DNA of 64,000 nt from an uncultured Bacteroidales bacterium (GCA_900316235.1 ONCC01000002.1:29178-93177), one strand, 5' to 3'. Shown: positions 26,844 to 35,874, counted from the stretch's first letter. Notes: generated from the letters alone by a model not told the origin. Made by a program: numbers and translations.

Positions 26844-27933
26844 ATTCCTTCACCAACGAATAATTTGTGCTGCGACCTCCCTCGTCGTTCTTTCTTAACA
26901 CTCCATTTTCTATCAGATACCTTATATCATTGAGTGCTGTATCGGACGAGCACTTGCCAATCTTAGCCCATTTGCTTGTCGTCAGTTTGCCAAAGAAGCC
27001 GTCAAACTGCATATTGATGATTCGCCGCTGGCGCTCATTGACCACCAGTCCTGCATGACGCTCCCAGAACCGGGCCTTCTCCAAAACTGACGACAGCGTA
27101 TCCTCTGTTGAAGACAATGCCCTGTCCAGACAGTCAAGGAACCACAGCAGCCACTCGGTGATATCGCCGTCGCCACGCTGCGTCAGCTCCAGCACATCGT
27201 AATATTCCTTTTGACAGAGTTTTATCTCATTCGACATGCTGTAAAAACGTTTGGGTGAGTGCTCGCTGCGTGCCAACAGCATATCAGTAATGGTACGGGT
27301 AATACGTCCGTTGCCATCATCAAACGGATGGATGGAGACAAACCACAAGTGGGCAATGCCCGACTTGATTACGAGGTCGAGTCCATCATCATTATTTACC
27401 CAATCAATGAACCGATGCATCTCTGCTGGAACACGTTCAGGCTTCGGGGCTTCATAATGCACCACCTCATGTCCCATGGGGCCGGAAACGACCTGCATCT
27501 CGCCACTGCGATATTTCGCCACTTCAATGGTATAAAGTCCACTCCTGCCCGAAGGAAACAACACATTGTGCCAGCCAAAAAGACGGTCATCGCTTAACGG
27601 CTGGTCGTAGTGCTGTGTAGCGTCCAAGAGCATTTCCACAACACCTTCCACATAACGCGAGGCCGGGACAATACCCGCCGTCTCAATACCAAGACGACGT
27701 GCTATCGATGAACGGACTTGGGACATATCAAGACTCTCGCCCTCGATTTCACTTGAGCGCACCAACTCCAACGACATCGTAGTCAGCATCGCTTCACCCT
27801 GAAAGTCGAAACCCAACGAAGACATGCGACCCAACATCTGTCCTTGCTTTGCACGCACCTCGCCCAGCCGGTTTAACACCGCCTGAGCGTCATACATAAA
27901 CTTCCACCAGTTGTCCCTTTGATGCAGATACAT
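26842..27933 (-). CDS. Fic family protein (AMPylase-type) with inhibitory helix
   Basis: A 363-residue protein. The N-terminus (DUF4172-like) contains the inhibitory motif S60-xxx-E64-G65 (SSEIEG), whose Glu blocks the ATP site in class II Fic enzymes. The Fic core has HPFDDGNGRITR at 202-213, complete with catalytic His and both Arg. A C-terminal winged-helix region (about 300-360; KWAKIGKCSSDTALNDIRYLIENGVL) follows. Fic enzymes attach AMP or related groups to target proteins. Its stop overlaps the end of a duplicated piece of ispD, and the gene is bracketed by 40-bp direct repeats, so it looks inserted. Confidence 0.92.
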   Translation of the reverse strand: MYLHQRDNWWKFMYDAQAVLNRLGEVRAKQGQMLGRMSSLGFDFQGEAMLTTMSLELVRSSEIEGESLDMSQVRSSIARRLGIETAGIVPASRYVEGVVEMLLDATQHYDQPLSDDRLFGWHNVLFPSGRSGLYTIEVAKYRSGEMQVVSGPMGHEVVHYEAPKPERVPAEMHRFIDWVNNDDGLDLVIKSGIAHLWFVSIHPFDDGNGRITRTITDMLLARSEHSPKRFYSMSNEIKLCQKEYYDVLELTQRGDGDITEWLLWFLDCLDRALSSTEDTLSSVLEKARFWERHAGLVVNERQRRIINMQFDGFFGKLTTSKWAKIGKCSSDTALNDIRYLIENGVLRKNDEGGRSTNYSLVKE

Positions 27934-28028
27934 ATCTTCTTACTTCGTTACTTTCGGTGATTACCCTTCCTATTCGCCGAAAAACATTCGGCAAATAGAC
28001 ATTCTCCTTATTAATTTTCTTCTTTTTT

Positions 28029-28068
28029 ACTATCCATTTATCAATATTTGTTCCAGCGCGGCGAGGTC
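28029..28068. repeat. 40-bp direct repeat at the native ispD 3' end (right)
   Basis: The functional copy: the last codons and stop of ispD plus a few bases. See the matching copy at 26804-26843. Confidence 0.9.
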
Positions 28069-28785
28069 CTGAGGGGTGGTGACCTTCAGGTTGCGGTCGC
28101 TGCCTTCCACCACCGCTATCTTGGTGCCGGGCATGTACTTGCGGACCACGCCACAGTCGTCGGTGGCCTGGAACTGGGGGTCCTGCAAAGCACGCTGGTA
28201 GGCGTCGCGGATGAGCGGCAGGCGGAATGCCTGCGGTGTCTGCGCCCGCCACATCAATCTCCGCTCCGGGATCCTGGCCACAAAACGCGGTATCTCACAC
28301 TTCTCACTGTTCACTATTAACTCTCCACTCATATCGGGATGCACTTCCCACACGGTATCCGTGCTCGGCACTGCCACTCCCACAGCCTCATGGTGCTTCA
28401 ATGCGGCCACCACACGGTCGATAATCTCCGCCGTCACAAAAGGCCGAGCGGCATCGTGCAGCAACAAATTAGTGTCGTCGGGCTCATCAATATAAGCCAT
28501 GATGGCATTGAGACTCGACATATAGCGCTCGCTTCCGCCATCAATAATCCTGCTCACCTTTAACCTTTCACCTTTAACCTTTAACCTTTCCACTATCTCC
28601 TCCATCCGACCGCGCCAGTCGGGGTGTACCACCACCGCCACCTCGTCGATGACCGGATGGTTGCAGAAGGTCTCAATGGAATATTCAATCACGGTGCGTC
28701 CGGCAAGAGACATGAATTGTTTTGGCACCGACGAGCCCATACGGCTGCCGGTACCTCCTGCCAGTATCACTGCGATATTCTTCAT
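28030..28785 (-). CDS. ispD: 2-C-methyl-D-erythritol 4-phosphate cytidylyltransferase
   Basis: A 251-residue cytoplasmic enzyme of the MEP isoprenoid pathway, joining CTP and methylerythritol phosphate. LAGGTGSRMGSSVPKQF (residues 8-24) is the CTP-binding signature, with HDAARPFV near 110-117. Residues 67-78 (ERLKVKGERLKV) are extra compared with the usual sequence and are encoded by a 7-bp tandem array (28555-28591). The start overlaps the upstream membrane protein gene by 4 bp. Its last 40 bp are duplicated beyond fic. Confidence 0.92.
   Translation of the reverse strand: MKNIAVILAGGTGSRMGSSVPKQFMSLAGRTVIEYSIETFCNHPVIDEVAVVVHPDWRGRMEEIVERLKVKGERLKVSRIIDGGSERYMSSLNAIMAYIDEPDDTNLLLHDAARPFVTAEIIDRVVAALKHHEAVGVAVPSTDTVWEVHPDMSGELIVNSEKCEIPRFVARIPERRLMWRAQTPQAFRLPLIRDAYQRALQDPQFQATDDCGVVRKYMPGTKIAVVEGSDRNLKVTTPQDLAALEQILING
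28555..28591. repeat. 7-bp tandem array inside ispD
   Basis: Five heptamers CACCTTT/AACCTTT on the plus strand (AAAGGTT/AAAGGTG in the coding direction). They add about 12 residues without breaking the frame. Confidence 0.8.
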
Positions 28786-29270
28786 CTCATTCTCTTATAA
28801 AACGCCGCGAACAGCCCTCCCCAAAGAGCCACCGCCAGCAGTTGCATCCACCATTCGGTGCCCACCAGCACGGCAGGCGCAATCACAACGGCCTTCAGGG
28901 CATAATAGACCACCTTGCCTGCCAAGATGGCGGCGAAGACGGAGACCACAGCGTTCCACCGCCGCGAGAGCAGGTGGAACAGTCCCGCCACCGTGGCCAA
29001 TTCGGCCATCATGCACACCATCTTAGGTGCAGCGGGCATACCCGTCAACAGGCTGGACACCAGCGGCATCAGCACCGCCAGCACCAGCGCATTGCGCCAA
29101 TCGCGTCCAAGTATCACTCCTGCCAGCAGCAACGCCAGCATGGGGTTCAACACATACAGCGGCACAGCGAAGAGGTGCGATGCGGCAGGTATCAGGCAGG
29201 CGGCGGCGACAAGCACCGTGTCGAGCACTGCCAGTTTCACTATAGGTTTGGTTGTTGCTTCAATCATCAT
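28782..29270 (-). CDS. Membrane protein, ECF transporter S-component-like
   Basis: A 162-residue protein with about five to six transmembrane helices (AVLDTVLVAAACLIPAA, PLYVLNPMLALLLAGVILG, NALVLAVLMPLVSSLL, VFAAILAGKVVYYALKAV). The arrangement resembles substrate-binding (S) components of energy-coupling-factor vitamin transporters, but the ligand cannot be inferred. The frame is open to 29309, yet a consensus promoter at 29287-29317 lies inside that extension, so translation should begin at the ATG at 29270 (or 29267). It is the first gene of the unit with ispD. Confidence 0.65.
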   Translation of the reverse strand: MMIEATTKPIVKLAVLDTVLVAAACLIPAASHLFAVPLYVLNPMLALLLAGVILGRDWRNALVLAVLMPLVSSLLTGMPAAPKMVCMMAELATVAGLFHLLSRRWNAVVSVFAAILAGKVVYYALKAVVIAPAVLVGTEWWMQLLAVALWGGLFAAFYKRMR

Positions 29271-29286
29271 CTTTATTATTTGCGTG

Positions 29287-29317
29287 CAAAAATACATCTT
29301 TTTTTCCATTTGCCAAA
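29287..29317 (-). promoter_or_regulatory. Promoter of the ECF-S-like/ispD unit
   Basis: On the minus strand TTTG (29317-29314), a 19-bp spacer and TATTTTTG (29294-29287) give a full Bacteroidetes consensus. Transcription would begin near 29280. The operon downstream may include fic and the phosphonate genes. Confidence 0.75.
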
Positions 29318-29360
29318 ATATTTTATCTAATTCTGCGTTATTCAGTCACATAATAGGTAC

Positions 29361-29377
29361 GCAGGCGTCTCGCCTGC
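29361..29377. repeat. GCAGGCG hairpin, single copy
   Basis: GCAGGCGTCTCGCCTGC: 7-bp arms with a TCT loop. It is related to the triplicated unit at 11610-11719 and lies in the leader of the MORN gene. Confidence 0.7.
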
Positions 29378-29430
29378 ATTCGAATTACGATAAATAAAGT
29401 ACAATAATTATATAATAGCAACTGCAACCG

Positions 29431-30471
29431 ATGAAAAAAAGCATTCTCTTTCTTGCCACAGCCATGATGCTCACCGCCGTCAGTGCCACCGCCCAGAACC
29501 AAGTCGACAAACAGGGTCGCCGCCAGGGTCACTGGATCCGCACCGACAAGGACGGCTCCAAGATCTATGAGGGCGACTTCCAGGACGGCCTTGAGACCGG
29601 CACCTTCACCTACTACTACCACGACGGCACCGTGCGCATCCGCAACACCTATACCGAGCCCGGCCGCCGCTGCCTCCACGAGGCCTACGACGCTCAGGGT
29701 CACCTCCTTGCCCGAGGTGAATACAACCAGCGCAACCGCGACGGCCTCTGGAAGTTCTACGCCGAAGACGGCCGCCTCGTCAAGGAAGCCACCTACAATA
29801 TGGGCGTCAAGGACGGCATCCATGTCATCTACGAACGCAACGGCGACACCGCCGAAGTCTCCACCTGGGCCAACAACCACCGCCACGGACGCTGGTGGAA
29901 ACGCATCGGCGACAAAGGCTACATCACCGGCAACTACGTCAACGGTGGCCTCGAGGGACGCCTCGTGGCCTACGACGACAACGGCAAGCTGAGCCGCGAA
30001 GGCTTCTATGCCGGCGGCCTCAAGCATGGCGACTACAAATACTACGAGGACGGCATCCTCACCATCAAGGAGCGCTGGAACTACGGCATGATGAACGACC
30101 GCGAAATCCGCCTCCTCTGCCCCGAAGAGCGCTTCGTCTCCATCCACGACATCGCCTGTATGGCCGCCCAGGGCAAAGCCAAAACCATCGTCATCCTCCG
30201 CGACGGCACCAAACTCACCACCCTCGAGCCCACCGACCCCGTCTTCTCGCGCGCCGGCGACGAGCTCTTCGCCCTCGCCAACCGAAAAAGCCGCATCTCC
30301 GTGGCTCGCAGCTGCATCCAGGGCATTGGGAAAGACAATGAGAACCGCGACATACTCCTCCTCGAGCCCCAGCCCGACTTCGCCATCTTCCCCGACGAGG
30401 ACGCCGTCAAGATGGTGCAGTCCATCCACTTTGAGGAACACCCCCCACTGGAAGAAATAATTAACCGATAA
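29431..30471 (+). CDS. Secreted MORN-repeat protein
   Basis: A 346-residue protein with signal peptide (MKKSILFLATAMMLTAVSATAQ). Residues 25-215 contain about seven MORN-type repeats of the form G-x-W/Y-x-x-Y-Y/F-x-D-G (for example DGLWKFYAEDGRLVKEATY and HGDYKYYEDG). The C-terminal 110 residues form another region without a known motif (VILRDGTKLTTLEP). Such proteins in Bacteroidetes are often called YwqK-like antitoxin proteins, a label with little support here. Probably periplasmic or surface bound, with a structural or binding role. Its stop abuts the terminator of the candidate small RNA on the other strand. Confidence 0.8.
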   Translation: MKKSILFLATAMMLTAVSATAQNQVDKQGRRQGHWIRTDKDGSKIYEGDFQDGLETGTFTYYYHDGTVRIRNTYTEPGRRCLHEAYDAQGHLLARGEYNQRNRDGLWKFYAEDGRLVKEATYNMGVKDGIHVIYERNGDTAEVSTWANNHRHGRWWKRIGDKGYITGNYVNGGLEGRLVAYDDNGKLSREGFYAGGLKHGDYKYYEDGILTIKERWNYGMMNDREIRLLCPEERFVSIHDIACMAAQGKAKTIVILRDGTKLTTLEPTDPVFSRAGDELFALANRKSRISVARSCIQGIGKDNENRDILLLEPQPDFAIFPDEDAVKMVQSIHFEEHPPLEEIINR

Positions 30472-30473
30472 AA

Positions 30474-30607
30474 AAAAGAAGCGCCCAGCCATCCAGCTGG
30501 GCGTTTCCTCCATTAAACACTATTACAAAATCCAAAATTTAGAAGGTATTCTGGAAACCTTTCCCATTAATTATCAACCTTTTCAAACGTTTCTACGCCT
30601 TCAAAGA
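30474..30607 (-). ncRNA. Candidate small RNA of about 130 nt
   Basis: On the minus strand a full consensus promoter (30614-30644) is followed about 125 bp later by a hairpin CGCCCAGC/GCTGGGCG (30482-30503) and, after CTTC, a run of eight T. No gene on this strand fits between them apart from a 14-codon frame (MGKVSRIPSKFWIL). The hairpin has its T run on the minus strand, so it is not simply the terminator of the MORN gene. I do not recognise a known RNA family. A short leader peptide or a decayed gene is possible. Confidence 0.5.
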
Positions 30608-30613
30608 CGATTG

Positions 30614-30644
30614 CAAAGGTACAACTATTTTTTATTCTGACAAA
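30614..30644 (-). promoter_or_regulatory. Consensus promoter of the candidate small RNA
   Basis: On the minus strand TTTG (30644-30641), a 19-bp spacer and TACCTTTG (30621-30614). There is no annotated minus-strand gene downstream before the terminator. Confidence 0.65.
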
Positions 30645-30683
30645 ATTTTTTTTCGATAAAAAAGTAACTATTTGCCACTCCCG

Positions 30684-31913
30684 ATGAAAATCGCCGCCCA
30701 AACCCTCGGTTGCAAACTCAACTTCGCCGAAACCTCCGACCTACTGCGCCGCCTCGCCGAAGAGGGTAACACCATCGTCGACTTCCACTCACTGGCCGAC
30801 CTCTACATCGTCAACACCTGCACCGTGACGGCGGTGGCCGAGAAGAAATGCCGCAACGCCATCCGCCAGGCCCACCGGCAAAATCCTGACGCCCAGATTG
30901 TCGTCATGGGCTGCTTCGCCCAGGTGGCAAAAGAGGAAATTGAGAAGATGCCTGGCGTAACCCAAGTGCTTGGTAACGACAGCAAACGGCTCCTCTCTTA
31001 TTCAGGCGAGGACCGCACCCGCACTTTCTTCAAGATCCAGGACGGCTGCGACTATTTCTGCACCTACTGCGCCATCCCCTTCGCCCGCGGCCGCTCACGC
31101 TCCGCCACCATCGAGGAGACTCTCTGCGCCGCCCGCCGCATATCCGACAGCGGTGCCAAGGAGGTGATTCTCACCGGTGTTAACACCGGCACCTTCGGCC
31201 AGCACCAGGGAGAGAATTTTCTAGAACTTCTAGAGAAACTAGATAACCTAGAAGGCATCCTGCGCTACCGCATCTCCTCCATCGAACCCAACCTGCTCAC
31301 CGACGAGATTATCGACTTCGTGGCCCATAGCCGGGCATTCCTCCCCCACTTCCACATCCCACTGCAGGCCGGCAGCGACCATGTGCTCAGCCTCATGCAC
31401 CGCCGCTACGACACCGCCCTCTACCGCAGCAAGTTGGAGCGCATCAAGTCCGTCATGCCCGATGCCTGTATCGCCGCCGACGTGATGGCCGGCTTCAACG
31501 GCGAGACGGAGGAAGAATTTCAGAAAGTGCTCCGCTTCATCGACTCGCTCCCCATCTCCTACCTCCACGTCTTCACCTACAGCGACCGCCCCGGAACCGC
31601 AGCGCTGAAACTGGGTGAGAAGATTCCCATCCCCGTGCGCCACGAGCACACCGCACGCCTCCTCGAACTCAGCGAGAAGAAGCACAAAACCTTCATCGAC
31701 AGCCAACTCGGCAAAACCCGCCCCGTCCTCTGGGAATCGACCCAACACCTCTCCCCCTCTAAGTTAGAGGGGGTACCCGAAGGGCGGGGGCGTATATCAT
31801 ATATGTTCGGTTGGACAGACAACTACATCCGCCTTTCCCGCCCCTACTCCCCCACCCTCGCGGGCTCCATCGAGGAGGTCGAAATCCGTCCCGAAAACAT
31901 CGTCCGAGAGTAA
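30684..31913 (+). CDS. mtaB: tRNA threonylcarbamoyladenosine (t6A37) methylthiotransferase
   Basis: A 409-residue enzyme that turns t6A37 into ms2t6A in tRNAs reading ANN codons. The UPF0004 domain contributes Cys10, Cys46 and Cys77; the radical SAM motif is C122-DYF-C126-TY-C129; a TRAM-like C-terminus follows. I use the ATG at 30684 rather than the upstream TTG. Residues about 355-371 (HLSPSKLEGVPEGRGRI) replace a short loop and are encoded by a palindromic repeat (31754-31793). The neighbouring TsaE gene (52302) makes the t6A precursor. Confidence 0.93.
   Translation: MKIAAQTLGCKLNFAETSDLLRRLAEEGNTIVDFHSLADLYIVNTCTVTAVAEKKCRNAIRQAHRQNPDAQIVVMGCFAQVAKEEIEKMPGVTQVLGNDSKRLLSYSGEDRTRTFFKIQDGCDYFCTYCAIPFARGRSRSATIEETLCAARRISDSGAKEVILTGVNTGTFGQHQGENFLELLEKLDNLEGILRYRISSIEPNLLTDEIIDFVAHSRAFLPHFHIPLQAGSDHVLSLMHRRYDTALYRSKLERIKSVMPDACIAADVMAGFNGETEEEFQKVLRFIDSLPISYLHVFTYSDRPGTAALKLGEKIPIPVRHEHTARLLELSEKKHKTFIDSQLGKTRPVLWESTQHLSPSKLEGVPEGRGRISYMFGWTDNYIRLSRPYSPTLAGSIEEVEIRPENIVRE
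31754..31793. repeat. CCCCCTCTAA palindrome inside mtaB
   Basis: CCCCCTCTAA-G-TTAGAGGGGG (31754-31774) is a perfect 10-bp inverted repeat, followed by GTACCCGAAGGGCGGGGGCG. I recall nearly the same element between and inside genes of other Bacteroidales. It is translated in frame as LSPSKLEGVPEGRG. Confidence 0.75.
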
Positions 31914-31999
31914 CCTCCCGACCCCTCGCAAACGTAGAAAATTCGTAATTCATATCACACTGGTTTACAGCGGGATATATTTTTTTACCCTCAAAACAC

Positions 32000-32083
32000 C
32001 CTCCAACTCCTAACTAGCTATAAACCAGTTACCAACTCCCTACCAACTCCTAACCAACTCCTACCACGGTAGGTGTTGGTCCG
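32000..32083. repeat. TTGGTAGG-type iterated palindromic repeat
   Basis: Several CCTACCAACTCC-like units (32001, 32031, 32041, 32053) lead to the centre CTACCACGGTAG and a short GTGTTGGT arm. It lies between mtaB and the proS terminator. Apart from this repeat and the terminator I see nothing in 31914-32187. Confidence 0.75.
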
Positions 32084-32126
32084 TTTTTGATAGGTTTTTG
32101 ATCCATTTATCTCCCCTTTTTCTTAT

Positions 32127-32163
32127 TAAAAGAAAACCCCTACGGGAGGATATCCCGTAGGGG
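32127..32163 (-). terminator. proS terminator
   Basis: CCCCTACGGG (32137-32146) and CCCGTAGGGG (32154-32163) form a perfect 10-bp hairpin with loop AGGATAT. The T-rich tail (TTTTCTTTT) is on the minus strand. Confidence 0.88.
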
Positions 32164-32187
32164 TATAAAGGTGTCATTAAACATTTC

Positions 32188-33660
32188 TTAATAACTGCGG
32201 GCGAAGACCACGCGGCGGTGGGAGGGTTTGCCGCTGTAGATGCACTTGCCTTCCTCTTCGGGGGCGTCGTAGGGGATGCAGCGGATGGTAGCCTTGGTTT
32301 CCTCCTTGATGCGCTCCTCGGTCTCGGGAGTGCCGTCCCAGTGGCAGAGCAGGAAGCCGTTCTTCTCAATCTCGACCTTGAAGTCCTCCCAGGTGTCGAC
32401 CTTGCGGGTCATGCTGGCGCGGAAGTCGGCGGCTTTCTTGAAGAGGTTCTGCTGGATCTGTTCCATGAGGTCATAGACGTGGTCGGCGATGCCTTCGATG
32501 GGCATGGTGATTTTCTCCAGCGTGTCACGGCGACGCACCTCGCAGGTGCCGTTCTCCATGTCGCGGGCACCGATGGCCAGCTGCACGGGGACACCCTTGA
32601 ACTCGTACTCGGTGAACTTCCAGCCAGGCTTGTACTCCGGACGGTTGTCGTATTTCACCACGAGACCCTTGGCTTCGAGGGCCTTGACTATCGGGGCGAT
32701 ATGCTCGTCGAGCTGGCGCTGCTGCTCGTCGCTCTTGCAGATGGGGACGATGGCCACATGGATGGGGGCCAGACGCGGCGGCAGCACGAGGCCGTTGTCG
32801 TCGGAGTGGGTCATGATGAGGGCGCCCATCAGGCGGGTGCTGACACCCCACGAGGTGGCCCAGACGTATTCTAACTTATTCTCTTTGTTGAGGAACTGCA
32901 CCTCGAAGGCCTTGGCGAAGTTCTGCCCGAGGAAGTGGCTGGTGCCGGCCTGCAGGGCCTTGCCGTCCTGCATCATAGCCTCGATACAGAGGGTGTCGAG
33001 GGCACCGGCGAAGCGCTCGTTGGGGCTCTTGTGTCCCTTGATTACGGGCACAGCCATGTAGTTCTCCACGAAGTCGCCATAGACGTCGAGCATCTTGCGG
33101 GCCTCCTCTTCTGCCTCCTCGCGGGTGGCGTGGGCGGTGTGGCCCTCCTGCCACAGGAACTCGGCGGTGCGGAGGAACATGCGGGTACGCATCTCCCAGC
33201 GCACCACGTTGGCCCACTGGTTGCAGAGGATGGGCAGGTCGCGGTAGGACTTAATCCAGTTCTTATAGGTGCTCCAGATGATGGTCTCGGAGGTGGGGCG
33301 CACGATGAGCTCTTCCTCCAGCTTGGCGGCGGGGTCGACCACGACGCCGTTGCCGTTGGGGTCGTTCATCAGGCGGTGGTGGGTCACCACGGCGCACTCC
33401 TTAGCGAAACCCTCCACGTGCTCGGCCTCACGGCTGAGGAAGCTCTTGGGGATGAAGAGGGGGAAGTAGGCGTTGACGTGGCCGGTGGCCTTGAACATAC
33501 TGTCGAGCTGGTGCTGCATCTTCTCCCAGATGGCGTAGCCATAGGGTTTTATCACCATACAGCCGCGCACGGCACTCTGTTCGGCGAGGTCGGCACGCAC
33601 CACCAGTTCGTTATACCATTCGGAGTAGTTCTCACTGCGTTTCGAAAAGTCTTTTGCCAT
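32188..33660 (-). CDS. proS: Proline--tRNA ligase
   Basis: A 490-residue class II aminoacyl-tRNA synthetase. The length and the missing editing insertion put it in the archaeal/eukaryote-like ProRS type 3, as usual for Bacteroidetes. Motif 2 and ATP-site residues are visible in [37 protein letters not shown] and [13 protein letters not shown]; the C-terminal anticodon-binding domain begins near [12 protein letters not shown]. It charges tRNA-Pro in the cytoplasm. It is transcribed alone, from a -7 box at 33727-33734 to the hairpin at 32137. Confidence 0.97.
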   Translation of the reverse strand: MAKDFSKRSENYSEWYNELVVRADLAEQSAVRGCMVIKPYGYAIWEKMQHQLDSMFKATGHVNAYFPLFIPKSFLSREAEHVEGFAKECAVVTHHRLMNDPNGNGVVVDPAAKLEEELIVRPTSETIIWSTYKNWIKSYRDLPILCNQWANVVRWEMRTRMFLRTAEFLWQEGHTAHATREEAEEEARKMLDVYGDFVENYMAVPVIKGHKSPNERFAGALDTLCIEAMMQDGKALQAGTSHFLGQNFAKAFEVQFLNKENKLEYVWATSWGVSTRLMGALIMTHSDDNGLVLPPRLAPIHVAIVPICKSDEQQRQLDEHIAPIVKALEAKGLVVKYDNRPEYKPGWKFTEYEFKGVPVQLAIGARDMENGTCEVRRRDTLEKITMPIEGIADHVYDLMEQIQQNLFKKAADFRASMTRKVDTWEDFKVEIEKNGFLLCHWDGTPETEERIKEETKATIRCIPYDAPEEEGKCIYSGKPSHRRVVFARSY

Positions 33661-33726
33661 TGAATATATATTTTTTTATTTATTATACAATATTTTGTGA
33701 CGTTTGTCGTTTCAATAGACGATTTG

Positions 33727-33734
33727 CAAAGATA
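33727..33734 (-). promoter_or_regulatory. -7 box of proS
   Basis: TATCTTTG on the minus strand, about 67 bp upstream of the proS ATG. The -33 element is not convincing. Confidence 0.55.
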
Positions 33735-33779
33735 CGAAAAAAATTGGAAATCGAGGATTGAAAATAGAAAAATGTCAAA

Positions 33780-34604
33780 ATGAGATATAAAAGTATTGTT
33801 GCAGCGGTGATTCTGATGCTGGTATCCACAGTGTCCCATGGGCAGGAGAAGCATGGTATCGACACGCTGCAATGTCATATTGTGGGCTTTTCCTTTGGCG
33901 CGCTGACGCCTCTCTCGGGAAGCAACAGCGGCGATATGCCCGGTGGCAGCATGAAAGACCTCTACAATGGCCCCTATCTGAATTTCGCCCTGGAATGGGA
34001 CTATAAGACGAAGCGCAACTGGATAGTGTCGTTGGAGGGCGACCTGTGGTTCGGCTACAATAGCGACAACCTGACCTTGCGTGCTGAACGCATGGGTGAC
34101 ATCTACACGAGCCAGGGCTACCTGATGGGCATGGACGGCAGCGACGGTGTGGTCACGCTCTACAACCGCGGTTTCGCCGTGCGCCCCGGTATCGGCAAAA
34201 TCATTCCACTCTTCCGCAAGAATCCCGATTCGGGCATCCTGCTGAAACTCAGTGGCGGATGGATGATGCAGAAAACGGTAAACACACAGGACATGAACGA
34301 GGGCGAGGTGCCACAGCTGGATGAGAAGATGATGCCGCTCTATGACCACCTGCGCCACGGTCTGATTCTCACCGAAAGTGTCGGGTTCATCTACATGAGC
34401 AACCGCTCAACCTATATCAACTTCAAAATCACCTTCGACCTGAGCCAGTGCTTCAGCTGGTCGACTCGTCCCTATATCATCGACAAGGTGATGGGACTGA
34501 ACGGCAAAGACAACAACCGCTACTTCGACCTGATGGGCGGCGTGAAACTATCATGGATGTTCCCGTTCACGGGAAAGACGTCGTATGATTATTACTACTA
34601 TTAG
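33780..34604 (+). CDS. Putative outer-membrane beta-barrel protein
   Basis: A 274-residue protein with a signal peptide ending at SHGQ (about residue 22). The mature part alternates hydrophobic and polar residues, with aromatic girdle-like strands (YLNFALEWDYKT, NWIVSLEGDLWFGYN, GILLKLSGGWMMQ, STYINFKITFDLS) and ends in an aromatic strand and YDYYYY, as expected for an outer-membrane barrel. No named family recognised. It precedes kdtA by 19 bp and may be cotranscribed with it and the TamA-like gene, all envelope functions. Confidence 0.65.
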   Translation: MRYKSIVAAVILMLVSTVSHGQEKHGIDTLQCHIVGFSFGALTPLSGSNSGDMPGGSMKDLYNGPYLNFALEWDYKTKRNWIVSLEGDLWFGYNSDNLTLRAERMGDIYTSQGYLMGMDGSDGVVTLYNRGFAVRPGIGKIIPLFRKNPDSGILLKLSGGWMMQKTVNTQDMNEGEVPQLDEKMMPLYDHLRHGLILTESVGFIYMSNRSTYINFKITFDLSQCFSWSTRPYIIDKVMGLNGKDNNRYFDLMGGVKLSWMFPFTGKTSYDYYYY

Positions 34605-34623
34605 TAGTTAAGGCAATACTAGT

Positions 34624-35874
34624 ATGAGAGTTTTATATACTATAGGGATTTGGTTTTATACACTGGGTATCCGTGCAGTTGCCCTCTTCGGCCATGAGAA
34701 AGCGAGGCAGATGGTTGAGGGATGGAAGCGGTGGCCCGAGCAAGTGGCCAAGTTGGATCAAAACCGTCACACGGTGTGGTTCCACGCTGCCAGCCTGGGA
34801 GAATTCGAGCAGGCTCGTCCTGTACTTGAGGAATATCGTCGGAGGCACCTTGGACATCAAGTGCTAGTCACCTTCTTCTCACCCTCCGGCTATGAGGTAA
34901 GGAAGAACTATGCTCAAGCCGACGCCATCTGCTACCTCCCGATGGATACCCCGAGGAATGTGCGGCGCTTTGTCGCTGCCGTCAACCCCAAGACTGTTTT
35001 CTTCGTCAAATACGAGTTCTGGTACAACTACCTGAATGCATTGAGAAAACACAACATTCCAACCTATATTTTCTCCACCATCTTCCGCCCCGACCAATAC
35101 TTCTTCAAATGGTATGGCGGATGGTTCCGGAAGCACCTCAAGACCTGCTTCAAGCACCTCTTTGTGCAGAACGAGGAGAGCCTTAACCTACTGAAAGGCG
35201 TTGGTATCGAGCAGTGTTCGCTGGCAGGCGACACACGCTTCGACCGTGTGCACCAGATAGCAGAGGCCGCCGAAAGCAACGACGTTGTGGAGAGATTCCT
35301 CAAGGGTTATGAGGGCAAAGTGCTGGTGGGGGGAAGCACATGGCCACCCGACGAGGAGCTGCTTCATCAAATACGTGCCAAGAATTATGAGTTAAGAATC
35401 ATCCTGGCGCCTCATGTCATCAGCGAGGAACATCTGAAACAGATTGAAGAGCTGTTTCCCGAGAGTGTGAGATATTCTGTTCTGAATAATCAGAGCTCCC
35501 AGAATAATCTGGATACTCCGAAAAGCACCCTCATCATCGACAATATAGGCCTACTATCAAAGCTCTACCGTTACGCCGATGTGGCCTACATCGGAGGCGG
35601 ATTCGGCGTAGGAATCCACAACATCCTCGAAGCCGTCACCTTCGGCAAACCCGTCATCTTTGGCCCCAACTACCACAAGTTCCAGGAAGCGCGAGACATC
35701 ATTGCCTGTGGCGGCGGATGGAGTATCGATGGGAAGCAAGACTTTGAAGCAAGCTGTCTCGACAAGCTGATGACCGACCCCGACGCCTACCGCAAAGCCT
35801 CCGACGCCTGCCGTACCTATATGGAACAGAATTTGGGAAGCACAGAAAAAATCCTTTCTACGATTGAAGTCTAA
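34624..35874 (+). CDS. kdtA: 3-deoxy-D-manno-octulosonic acid transferase
   Basis: A 416-residue membrane-bound glycosyltransferase that adds Kdo to lipid A precursors. VWFHAASLGEFEQARPV (near 50-65), KYEFWYNYLNALR, GDTRFDRVHQIA, VGGSTWPPDEELL and ADVAYIGGGFGVGIHNILEAVTFGKPVIFGPNYHKFQEA are family landmarks; an N-terminal anchor helix precedes them. It shows that the organism makes Kdo-containing LPS. Its last 11 bp overlap the TTG start of the next gene. Confidence 0.95.
   Translation: MRVLYTIGIWFYTLGIRAVALFGHEKARQMVEGWKRWPEQVAKLDQNRHTVWFHAASLGEFEQARPVLEEYRRRHLGHQVLVTFFSPSGYEVRKNYAQADAICYLPMDTPRNVRRFVAAVNPKTVFFVKYEFWYNYLNALRKHNIPTYIFSTIFRPDQYFFKWYGGWFRKHLKTCFKHLFVQNEESLNLLKGVGIEQCSLAGDTRFDRVHQIAEAAESNDVVERFLKGYEGKVLVGGSTWPPDEELLHQIRAKNYELRIILAPHVISEEHLKQIEELFPESVRYSVLNNQSSQNNLDTPKSTLIIDNIGLLSKLYRYADVAYIGGGFGVGIHNILEAVTFGKPVIFGPNYHKFQEARDIIACGGGWSIDGKQDFEASCLDKLMTDPDAYRKASDACRTYMEQNLGSTEKILSTIEV

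Noticed and set aside
35485..35525. Possible inserted repeat in kdtA (residues around VLNNQSSQNNLDTPKST)
   Set aside because: The segment looks unusual and contains short ATTCTG/CAGAAT inverted pieces, but the total length of KdtA is normal and the DNA does not match any of the repeat families found here.
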